A program made the position numbers and the translations under genes. DNA of 8,358 nucleotides, from contig JAJPXK010000005.1 in the NCBI GenBank assembly GCA_021205485.1, forward strand, positions 9,943-18,300, written 5' to 3'. The notes under the pieces were generated by a model that was not told the DNA's origin, made no database searches, and saw only the letters and a program-made list of their open reading frames with translations. Shown here in pieces: positions 1 to 6,295 of the stretch. Position 1 is the stretch's first letter; each line of letters starts with the position of its first letter. The DNA comes from Clostridia bacterium (GTDB taxonomy: Bacteria > Bacillota > Clostridia > Christensenellales > Borkfalkiaceae).

Positions 1-2254
1 CCAGATGCTCGTTTGCGATATACTTCATAAACTTGTTATCTTTTATAAGTTTATCAAGCTGAGCTATAACGCCCCTTTCGGCGTTTAACTTTTCAAGTTC
101 TTTATCAAGCTGTTTTTTCTGTTCAAGCCTCTTTTCAAAGCTTTTTATCTCGCTCTCTTTGACGGCCCTTAGCTGTACCGCCGACGAATAGTCGCTTTCG
201 GCTTTGATTTTGCCCTCTTCTGCAAATTTTAACGTTTCAGCAGAAATTTCTATGCCGCCGCACTTCTTTTCAAGAACAGCGACCTGGCTTTCCACCGCAG
301 AATATTCGGCGTTGTATCTGTTGTACTTTTCTATCGCCTGTTCATAGACGCCGTACTTTTTTATCCTTTCAAGGCAATCAGCGGCATCTGACGCCCCCGC
401 CTTTTTAAGGCAGTCCTCAAGTTCCTTTGCAGCGGCCGCTTTTCTCTCTTCGGCGGATTTTAAAGCCTGCTCTTTGGCGGCTATTTTAACGGCGTATTCC
501 GAGAGTTCTTTTTCGTATTTTTTAAGATTTTCCTCATCGGCCCTCTGCCTTGCCTTTACTTCCTCCGCCTGTTTGCGGACGGTTTCCGCGGCGGAATAAT
601 AATCGGCTTGTTCGCCAAAAACTGAGGATAATTTTTCTTTGAGAGAGTCAAATTCCCGTTTGAGCCGTTCGCCCTCCGCCAAAGCCTCGGCGAGCAATCC
701 CTTTGCGTTTTCCTTTTTTTGTTTTTCTATTTCAAGCGAAGATACGCAGTTTTTTACCTCGTTTTCCGCTTCGCGGCGTTTTTTTAGCATATCGCTGAGC
801 GTCTGAAGCTGCCCGCTTATATCTGTTTTTACATCTTTAACCGAAAGAATAAGCTGTTTATATTCGTCGGCTTTCGCGTTAAGTTCTTTGGTAATATAGT
901 CGTAAAGGGCCGAACCGTCGGCAAAAAAGTTTACGCCGTCCTGCAGATCCTTTATATAGCAGAGATTTTTCGCGTATTCTTCCTTTAAAATACCGCCTTT
1001 TAGCTGAGAGGAGAAGTATTTATTCAAATCTGGTTCGGGCGTATTTTCAAGCTTTGCCTGCAGTAAATTTAACTTTTCATGCAAGTCGCTGACTTTTTTA
1101 TTTATCTGGTTGAGCTCTGACTGCCTCTGCTGATATTTTTTTCGGCAGGCGGCCAGATCCTCGCTCATCTTTTTCAGTCTGTCGGCTTCGGGCTTTAAAC
1201 CGCTCATCTTGCCATAAAGCTCGCTTAATTTTGCGTATTCGCCGTCGTAATCGCCGCCCTTTATCTTTTCGGCGAGCGAAGCTCTTTTGCTTTCGCAGGC
1301 AGCCGAAGCGTTCTTAAGATTTTGCCGTTCATTTAAATGATTTTCTATCTGCCGTGACAGATTTTTTACTTCTCCGTCGCGATCTGCGGCCGTCACGCAA
1401 TAAGGCAATACAGCAAGCTGTTTGCCTAACGTGTCGTAGTAAGGCTTTTCAGCCCTTAAAGCTTCTAACTTGTTTTTGGCCAGTTCATAGGCCGATTTAT
1501 CTTCAAAAAGCTTTTTTTGAAGGTTGTGAGCCGCCAATGCTTCGTCCGCCTGCTTTTTTAAAAGCGTCTCTGCCTGTAACAAAGAGGCTGCTTCCTCTTT
1601 CAGCTCTTTAAGTTTTTCTTTTGAGACGCCATCAAATGAATATAGCCTGCCCGTAAGGGTATTAAATTCCCCTTCCTTTTGAGCCTTGTAACGCGAAAGC
1701 TTAAATTTTAAATTCTCGCCGTATTTTTGCAGAGAAAATAACCTTTCTATGAGCTCGGTCCGCTCCGAAGGGGCAGATTTTACAAATTTAGAGAACTCTC
1801 CCTGCGGCAAAGCTATGCACTTTTTGAAGTCTTCTTCGTTTATTCCTATAATTTCTACAATTTTTGCGTCTACAGACTTTACATTGTCCGCAAGGCACTG
1901 TCCGCCTTTGTCGTCGTCTTCTTCAAGCTCGTAAAGCATGGCTTTATGCGTACCGCTTTTGCGTTTGATGCTGCGTTCCACGTAATACTTTCTGCGTTTT
2001 CCGTCAGAAAAGATGTCAAAGGTGAATTTAACCTCTAAGCTGTCGCATTTATCGTTGATTTTATCTGTTTTTACCGCGCTTCTGCCTATATCGCCGAATA
2101 GGGCGAAATTGATCGCGTCGAGGATTGTACTCTTGCCGCTGCCCGTTTCACCGAAAATGCCAAAAATCCCGCCCTTTAAAAGAGGCGTGAAATCTATCCT
2201 GGTATTTTCAGAAAAACTGTTTAATCCCTTAAATTCAAGATACAGAGGTTTCAT
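1..2254 (-). CDS. sbcC: SbcC, ATPase subunit of the SbcCD nuclease (partial: C-terminus beyond the left edge)
   Basis: Rad50-like ABC ATPase that, with SbcD, opens and trims DNA hairpins and protein-blocked double-strand ends. I translated 751 codons from the ATG at 2254. Residues 35-43 are a Walker A (GETGSGKST), and ALPQGEFSKF (148-157) is the Q-loop typical of SbcC. Residues about 190-720 are Lys/Glu/Leu/Ala-rich coiled coil. The motif NKFMKYIANEHL (740-751) is the segment that precedes the C-terminal ATPase lobe; signature, Walker B and the last roughly 200 residues are cut off by the window edge. The ATG overlaps the sbcD stop (ATGA) and has a GGAGG Shine-Dalgarno inside the sbcD 3' end, so the two are translationally coupled. 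Oddity: none of the cysteines visible forms a CxxC zinc hook, and the expected full length (about 950, inferred) is short for the family. Confidence 0.95.
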   Translation of the reverse strand, partial: MKPLYLEFKGLNSFSENTRIDFTPLLKGGIFGIFGETGSGKSTILDAINFALFGDIGRSAVKTDKINDKCDSLEVKFTFDIFSDGKRRKYYVERSIKRKSGTHKAMLYELEEDDDKGGQCLADNVKSVDAKIVEIIGINEEDFKKCIALPQGEFSKFVKSAPSERTELIERLFSLQKYGENLKFKLSRYKAQKEGEFNTLTGRLYSFDGVSKEKLKELKEEAASLLQAETLLKKQADEALAAHNLQKKLFEDKSAYELAKNKLEALRAEKPYYDTLGKQLAVLPYCVTAADRDGEVKNLSRQIENHLNERQNLKNASAACESKRASLAEKIKGGDYDGEYAKLSELYGKMSGLKPEADRLKKMSEDLAACRKKYQQRQSELNQINKKVSDLHEKLNLLQAKLENTPEPDLNKYFSSQLKGGILKEEYAKNLCYIKDLQDGVNFFADGSALYDYITKELNAKADEYKQLILSVKDVKTDISGQLQTLSDMLKKRREAENEVKNCVSSLEIEKQKKENAKGLLAEALAEGERLKREFDSLKEKLSSVFGEQADYYSAAETVRKQAEEVKARQRADEENLKKYEKELSEYAVKIAAKEQALKSAEERKAAAAKELEDCLKKAGASDAADCLERIKKYGVYEQAIEKYNRYNAEYSAVESQVAVLEKKCGGIEISAETLKFAEEGKIKAESDYSSAVQLRAVKESEIKSFEKRLEQKKQLDKELEKLNAERGVIAQLDKLIKDNKFMKYIANEHL

Positions 2255-3402
2255 TCTTCCTCCGTAAGCGAAAGGAACAATCCGAGCAATTCTTCGGACG
2301 GTTTTTCGCCGTATTGCGATTCATAGTACTCCGTAAAAAGTTGTGAAGCCGATTTTTCGGCGTTGGAAACGCCGTACGCCATGTCAGCGTTTTCAAGTAC
2401 TGACATTTTAAGCGAAACTAAATTTTCATATTGCCTTAAAAGGGATAATTCCGTGGGCGTCAAAGGGGCTGTAAGGTTTAAAGTAAGCTCGGCGTAAGCG
2501 TCTTTATTAGCCTCAAGTACTTTTGCCCCGCCGGCGGCGTTGTTAGCCTGAAGCCTTACAAGCTGTTTAGCAGAGGTAATTTCCGCCTGCTCAAAATTTT
2601 CTATTCCGTTATCCGTCAGATCGAATATGTTTATAGATTTGCTTGCCCCCGCTTCGTCAAAGGAAAACCTCATTATGGCGCCGCTGTAGTAAATATGGTC
2701 GCCAAGCTTCTGTTTTTTATGCAGATGGCCTAACGCCGCGTAGACGCATTCGGGGAAAAGGTTCAAGCCTACCGCCCTCGCTCCGCCTAAGTCTATTTCG
2801 CGTTCGCTTTCGCTCGCCTTGCCGCCTGCGGCGAAAATATGCGATAAAAAAATTGTCGGATAGCTGTTATCCGTGTTCCCCCTCTGCCCGAAGTCTATCC
2901 ACCGCTTCATTTTGTCGGAGAAACTTTCGTCAGACTTGCCCTCCTTAAAACGGGCCTCGTTAGGATACGGCAAACAATTTATATATACACGCTCACCGCT
3001 CTCATTTTCAAATACAACATAACCGCTGTCGGACATTACGGGATAACATTTTCCCCGTTTTAAGCAAGGTATTTTACGTAAATTGTTACCTATTATATAT
3101 ATGTTTAACTCTTCCGCAAGCGAACCTGCGGCCGTAAGGCGTACATAGTCGTCGTGGTTGCCGCTGATTATAAGCACGGCGCACGTTTTGGCTATTTCTT
3201 TTATCGCGGTGTAAAAAATTTCTTCCGCTTCGGCGGACGGAGTGTAAGTATCGAATACGTCCCCCGCGACAAGCAAAAGCTCTACCTTCTTTTCGCGGCA
3301 AATATCTCCGATTTCAGAAAGGACTGTTTTAAACTCTTCGCTTCTGTCCCTTCCTATAAGTTTTTTACCGATATGCCAGTCGGAAGTATGAGCAATTTTC
3401 AT
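2251..3402 (-). CDS. sbcD: SbcD, metallophosphatase subunit of the SbcCD nuclease
   Basis: Mn-dependent Mre11-like nuclease, partner of SbcC in the cytoplasm. The 383-residue product has the phosphoesterase motifs in order: D8 and H10 (TSDWHIG), D48 (AGDVFD), GNHD at 81-84, H188 (LSHIFAAGG) and GHLH at 225-228. It also has YYSGAIMRFSFDEA, the usual SbcD segment after the metal site. Length is normal for SbcD. I chose the ATG at 3402 because the product then starts directly with MKIAHTSDWH and has AAGGTG just upstream; a TTG four codons earlier is possible but lacks a better ribosome site. It is first in the operon and overlaps sbcC by 4 nt. The likely promoter is at 3540-3568, giving a leader of about 130 nt. 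Confidence 0.96.
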   Translation of the reverse strand: MKIAHTSDWHIGKKLIGRDRSEEFKTVLSEIGDICREKKVELLLVAGDVFDTYTPSAEAEEIFYTAIKEIAKTCAVLIISGNHDDYVRLTAAGSLAEELNIYIIGNNLRKIPCLKRGKCYPVMSDSGYVVFENESGERVYINCLPYPNEARFKEGKSDESFSDKMKRWIDFGQRGNTDNSYPTIFLSHIFAAGGKASESEREIDLGGARAVGLNLFPECVYAALGHLHKKQKLGDHIYYSGAIMRFSFDEAGASKSINIFDLTDNGIENFEQAEITSAKQLVRLQANNAAGGAKVLEANKDAYAELTLNLTAPLTPTELSLLRQYENLVSLKMSVLENADMAYGVSNAEKSASQLFTEYYESQYGEKPSEELLGLFLSLTEEE

Positions 3403-3439
3403 AACACCTTGCAATTAACTTTATTTTAGCCAAATAAGA

Positions 3440-3468
3440 TTGATTTTTTCCGTCGGAATATGTATAAT
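3440..3468 (+). promoter_or_regulatory. Predicted sigma-A-type promoter for the DnaD-like gene
   Basis: TTGATT (3440-3445), 17-bp spacer, perfect TATAAT (3463-3468), with predicted start near 3475. This leaves a leader of about 117 nt before the ATG at 3592. The hexamers and spacer length are the same as in the opposing sbcD promoter. Confidence 0.7.
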
Positions 3469-3539
3469 AATTGTCGCGGAGAAGGAATATCTTCTGTGGC
3501 GGCGTTAAAATATAAAACATATCCTGACGTCTCTTATTA

Positions 3540-3568
3540 ATTATATTCCTTTTGAGCAAATAAATCAA
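3540..3568 (-). promoter_or_regulatory. Predicted sigma-A-type promoter for sbcD-sbcC
   Basis: Read on the minus strand: TTGATT (3568-3563), 17-bp spacer, TATAAT (3545-3540). The predicted start is near 3533, giving a leader of about 130 nt to sbcD. It lies downstream of, and faces, the dnaD-like gene's promoter, so each transcript crosses the other's promoter. Confidence 0.65.
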
Positions 3569-3591
3569 GCGTTGAAGCAGGTTTTTGCAAT

Positions 3592-5304
3592 ATGGCTTTT
3601 ATATCGCTTTCGCCCGAGCTGTCGGGGCGTTCCTTTACGGGCGTAGAAAACAAATTCATAACAAAATATATGCCCGTCCTTGACCCTTTGTCGGTAAAAG
3701 TCTACCTTTACGGGCTGTATCTTTGCTGCAACGGCCAGAATTTGTACACAATTTCTGACCTTGCTACGGGGCTGAACATCACCGAAGAACAGGCGGTAAA
3801 CTGCTTTGAATACCTTGAAGAATTTGAACTTGTAAAAATCACAAGCGATTCCCCCTTTGAAGTTAGTTACCTTGAGGCGGAAAACGTAAGGGGAACACCG
3901 AAGAGATACAAACCGGAAAAATACGGCGACTTTGCAAAGAGCGTGCAGAGCGTTATAAAGGGCAGAATGATTTCGCCTAACGAATACCAGGAATACTTTT
4001 ATCTCATCGAAGAATACGGCTTTGAACAGTCTGCCCTGCTTATGATAATAAACTATTGCATTAGTTTAAAAGGCGACAGCATAAGGCCGCAATACATAAA
4101 AAAAGTCGCTCAGAGCTTCGCCGCCGAAGGGGCGGTTACAGCAAGACAGGTTGACGAAAAACTTTCGGCGTACACTTCTTCCACCCCCGCGCTGATAAGA
4201 ATTTTCTCTGCCGCAGGCATAAAACGCCAGCCCGACGTAGAGGACGACAAACTCTATAAAAAATGGAATACCGAAATGGGCTTCGGCGAAGACGCGATAA
4301 TCGCCGCGAGCAAATATTTTAAGACGAAAAATGTTGCTAAACTTGACGAGGCCCTGACGGAACTGTACAAAAACAAGCGGTTTGACGTAAAAGAGATTGA
4401 ATTTTACTGCAAAAATAAAAATTCCGTGTACAACGCCACGCTTGAAATCGCAAAGGCCCTCGGCGTGTATATGCAAAACTCTGCCCCCTATATAGAAAAT
4501 TACGTAAACGTATGGTGCAACGACGGCTACGATTTTGACACTCTCAAGAATATAGCCTCCTACTGTTTTACGCACGGCAAAAACTCGTTCGAAGATATGA
4601 ATTTGTTTATAAACGGCCTGTTTGACCAGGGCATTGTAAACAAAACCGCGGTAGATTCTTACATTGCTCAGCGTAACGCCGACGACGAATTGATAAAAAA
4701 CATACTTGCGGCCTGCGGGCTTTCCCGCAAAATTATCAACTGGGACAGGGAATGCCTCGCCCGCTGGAAAAACTGGAATTTTTCGGACGAAATGCTGCTT
4801 AAAGCGGCTGAACTTTCGCAGGGCAAAAGCAACCCCGTGGCGTATATGAACGGAATACTTTCCTCTTGGAAAAACGACGGAATATTTACCGCCGACAAAA
4901 TAGAAGGTATAAGCCACGCCTCCTCCCGTTCAGACGGGCCCGACAGGGCGACGATAGAACGCCACTACGCCGAATTGAGGCAGATAGCCGAAAGCAAGGC
5001 CGAAAGCGTTCTTAAAAAGGCTATGTCGGACGGCGAATACTCTAAACTGCATAAACTTATAGATAAGCTGAATATCGATTTGGTTTTCGCCGAAAGCAGA
5101 GGCGAAGACAAAGCCGAAGAGATTAAAACGGAACTTGGACAAGCCGAAAGAAATGCCGACGAAAGATTAAACGTGTTAGGGATAGACAAAGCAGATTTTA
5201 ACCCTAAATACAACTGTCGGATATGCGGCGACACAGGTTACGACGCAAACGGCAAGCAATGCAGTTGCCTTAAAAAATTTATAAACGAATATAAGGGAAG
5301 CTGA
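3592..5304 (+). CDS. DnaD-like primosome protein with repeated DnaB_2 modules and a DnaC/DnaI-like zinc tail
   Basis: Probable replication-initiation or restart protein that helps load the replicative helicase (570 aa, cytoplasmic). Residues about 28-95 look like the DnaD winged helix. Then come four related helical stretches at about 117-195, 198-275, 280-360 and 364-442; the last, YMNGILSSWKNDGIFT (418-433), is closest to the DnaB_2 (DDBH2) consensus ending in YIxxILxxWxxxGI. Residues about 455-570 resemble the N-terminus of DnaC/DnaI helicase loaders: a charged helical part, then YNCRICGDTGY and CSCLKKF, with Cys 542, 545, 557 and 559 as likely zinc ligands. In DnaC/DnaI an AAA+ ATPase follows; here the protein stops. 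The ATG at 3592 has only a weak ribosome site (GCAGG). It is monocistronic between its own promoter and terminator. The domain calls are from recall, not a search; the module count is the least certain part. Confidence 0.85.
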   Translation: MAFISLSPELSGRSFTGVENKFITKYMPVLDPLSVKVYLYGLYLCCNGQNLYTISDLATGLNITEEQAVNCFEYLEEFELVKITSDSPFEVSYLEAENVRGTPKRYKPEKYGDFAKSVQSVIKGRMISPNEYQEYFYLIEEYGFEQSALLMIINYCISLKGDSIRPQYIKKVAQSFAAEGAVTARQVDEKLSAYTSSTPALIRIFSAAGIKRQPDVEDDKLYKKWNTEMGFGEDAIIAASKYFKTKNVAKLDEALTELYKNKRFDVKEIEFYCKNKNSVYNATLEIAKALGVYMQNSAPYIENYVNVWCNDGYDFDTLKNIASYCFTHGKNSFEDMNLFINGLFDQGIVNKTAVDSYIAQRNADDELIKNILAACGLSRKIINWDRECLARWKNWNFSDEMLLKAAELSQGKSNPVAYMNGILSSWKNDGIFTADKIEGISHASSRSDGPDRATIERHYAELRQIAESKAESVLKKAMSDGEYSKLHKLIDKLNIDLVFAESRGEDKAEEIKTELGQAERNADERLNVLGIDKADFNPKYNCRICGDTGYDANGKQCSCLKKFINEYKGS

Positions 5305-5321
5305 TTGCAGCTTCCCTTTTT
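5293..5321 (+). terminator. Rho-independent terminator of the DnaD-like gene
   Basis: Perfect 11-bp stem, AAGGGAAGCTG (5293-5303) with CAGCTTCCCTT (5308-5318), 4-nt loop ATTG, and a run of T to 5321. The hairpin begins inside the coding region and the TGA stop (5302-5304) lies at the top of its left arm and loop. Confidence 0.92.
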
Positions 5322-5391
5322 ATCGTAATTATTGATGCGTAAGCTTGCTATAAAATTCTTATTTTTTTATAATTATAACACTGCAAATTAA

Positions 5392-5420
5392 TTGACATTA
5401 AACGCCGATTTTCATATAAT
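5392..5420 (+). promoter_or_regulatory. Consensus promoter of tRNA-Thr
   Basis: Exact consensus TTGACA (5392-5397), 17-bp spacer, exact TATAAT (5415-5420), start expected near 5427. A short leader with AAGCTT-AAATA-AAGCTT (5429-5445) precedes the tRNA. Such a perfect promoter fits a stable RNA gene. Confidence 0.9.
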
Positions 5421-5445
5421 ATCAAAGTAAGCTTAAATAAAGCTT

Positions 5446-5506
<61 letters not shown>

Positions 5507-5521
<15 letters not shown>

Positions 5522-5559
5522 TTTTCAACACCGTAATTAAAATACGGTGTTATTTTTTG
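5507..5559 (+). repeat. Direct repeat, copy 1: tRNA-Thr 3' end plus terminator
   Basis: From CGGTTAGCAGCTCCA (last 15 nt of the tRNA) through the terminator to TTATTTTTTG. It recurs at 5642-5696 with only a few changes near the hairpin loop, an offset of 135 bp. Confidence 0.9.
5527..5558 (+). terminator. Terminator of tRNA-Thr
   Basis: 9-bp perfect stem AACACCGTA (5527-5535) with TACGGTGTT (5543-5551), 7-nt AT loop, and a T6 run at 5553-5558. It starts 6 nt after the encoded CCA. Confidence 0.88.
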
Positions 5560-5560
5560 C

Positions 5561-5651
5561 CTGCTAACCGTGTCATCGAAATATGGACGCTGCGGGGCTT
5601 TCGCCTCCTCGCTATTCCGTCGTTTCGCTCCTTACAAATCTCGGTTAGCAG
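5561..5651. repeat. Short insert bounded by 10-bp inverted copies of the tRNA tail
   Basis: CTGCTAACCG (5561-5570) is the exact reverse complement of CGGTTAGCAG at 5642-5651, and also of the tRNA's own tail at 5507-5516. The about 71 bp between the arms (5571-5641) are richer in GC than the flanks and contain no gene I can support. It could be a small mobile or palindromic repeat, or a remnant of a larger insertion; the sequence alone does not decide. Confidence 0.6.
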
Positions 5652-5696
5652 CTCCATTTTTAACACCGTAATTAAGAATTACGGTGTTATTTTTTG
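5642..5696 (+). repeat. Direct repeat, copy 2: tRNA-Thr tail fragment plus terminator
   Basis: Repeats the last 15 nt of tRNA-Thr including CCA, followed by the same terminator in a slightly longer form. There is no tRNA body in front of it, so it is a tail fragment, not a second tRNA gene. Confidence 0.9.
5662..5695 (+). terminator. Second copy of the tRNA terminator
   Basis: 12-bp perfect arms AACACCGTAATT (5662-5673) and AATTACGGTGTT (5677-5688) with a T6 run at 5690-5695. The symmetry is longer than in copy 1, so it may stop read-through past the first terminator. Confidence 0.85.
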
Positions 5697-5710
5697 TCAT
5701 AAAACATATT

Positions 5711-5744
5711 AAAAAAACACGGCATACGTAAATACGCCGCGTTT
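5711..5744 (-). terminator. Terminator of the pfkB-like / cysteine-motif operon
   Basis: Read on the minus strand, AAACGCGGCGTA (5744-5733) pairs with TATGCCGTGTTT (5726-5715) using two G-U pairs, followed by a T run (complement of the A's at 5711-5717). The mismatches become G-U only on this strand, which sets the direction. It lies tail to tail with the tRNA terminators. Confidence 0.8.
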
Positions 5745-5760
5745 ATTACACTCTACAAAG

Positions 5761-5779
5761 ACGCAAATATAATTTGCGT
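5761..5779. repeat. Perfect 8-bp palindrome downstream of the cysteine-motif gene
   Basis: ACGCAAAT (5761-5768), 3-nt spacer, ATTTGCGT (5772-5779). It lies 19 bp beyond the stop codon and before the terminator. There is no T run on either side, so it is not itself a good terminator; it may stabilise the 3' end of the mRNA or be a protein site. Confidence 0.6.
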
Positions 5780-5798
5780 TAAATAAGTTTTTATCTAT

Positions 5799-6269
5799 TT
5801 ATACTTCTTCAGCCTTCTTTTTATAATGCAAAGTGCCGATTTTTATTTTATCGAAAGGTTTTGTATACGAAAGATAGGCATCGGCGCAGGGAGTTTTGCT
5901 CTGTTTTACGCAAGCACTGCAAAAAGACGCGTAACTTCCGCAGAGGTCGCTGTTGCACTTCTGGCTGTTATAGTATTTATCAAAATCTATAACTTTTTGT
6001 ATGCTTTTTTCGTCTTTAAAAGAGTATTTACTCAGGATAGGCACCCTGTAACCTTTGTAACGCATTCTGTATTCGGCATACATTTTTGCGCAGAGATGGC
6101 TGCTGTGCAGAGGACAGCAAGCGCAGAAAGGCGCGTAACTTCCGCAAAGGTCGGCATTTAATATTTCGCTGTTTATGTACTTATCGTAATCGATAGCATT
6201 CTGTATAGCCTGCTTATCTTTTGTGCCTAAATTTTCCAGCATGAGCATGACGCTTTCCTTATTCCACAT
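5799..6269 (-). CDS. Small protein with a duplicated four-cysteine motif, function unknown
   Basis: 156 residues, not recognised. It is an internal duplication: residues about 17-84 and 85-150 align, each with QxxIDxDKYxNS, then DLCGSYAxFC. Both copies share the spacing C-x6-C-x2-C-x7-C (Cys 42, 49, 52, 60 and Cys 110, 117, 120, 128), with extra cysteines at 51 and 105. Such spacing suggests a metal site (zinc or Fe-S) per repeat, but that is inference. No signal peptide or membrane segment is visible, and the protein is rich in Lys and Tyr. The ATG at 6269 has GGGAG 12 nt upstream of it (centre). It starts 26 bp after the pfkB-like stop with no terminator between, so it is very probably co-transcribed with that kinase, and its role may be linked to it. 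Confidence 0.82.
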   Translation of the reverse strand: MWNKESVMLMLENLGTKDKQAIQNAIDYDKYINSEILNADLCGSYAPFCACCPLHSSHLCAKMYAEYRMRYKGYRVPILSKYSFKDEKSIQKVIDFDKYYNSQKCNSDLCGSYASFCSACVKQSKTPCADAYLSYTKPFDKIKIGTLHYKKKAEEV

Positions 6270-6295
6270 AGTAAAAAACTCCCGGATAAAAATTT

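Noticed and set aside
361..420. Paired cysteines (DCLKK and DCLER) in SbcC as a possible alternative hook
   Set aside because: They are 12 residues apart along a coil well past the expected apex and lack the Pro and Gly usual around a hook.
1354..1611. Small plus-strand frames within sbcC and sbcD
   Set aside because: They are antisense shadows of a continuous, motif-bearing minus-strand reading frame.
3365..3568. A 67-codon minus-strand frame in the sbcD leader, with an internal ATG preceded by CAGGAT
   Set aside because: Its long form starts with TTG inside the predicted promoter, the internal ATG has its AGG too close, and it overlaps the sbcD start in another frame with no recognisable features.
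4066..4917. A long open frame (283 codons) antisense to the DnaD-like gene
   Set aside because: It is a shadow of the real gene's codon pattern, with no family resemblance, and the plus frame has clear domain motifs plus promoter and terminator.
5305..5445. The missing AAA+ domain of the loader lying after a frameshift or stop in the DnaD-like gene
   Set aside because: The space after the stop holds a terminator and the tRNA promoter; no Walker-like coding sequence appears in any frame.
5642..5656. A second tRNA gene
   Set aside because: Only the last 15 nt are repeated; there is no D arm, anticodon arm or 5' acceptor strand before it.
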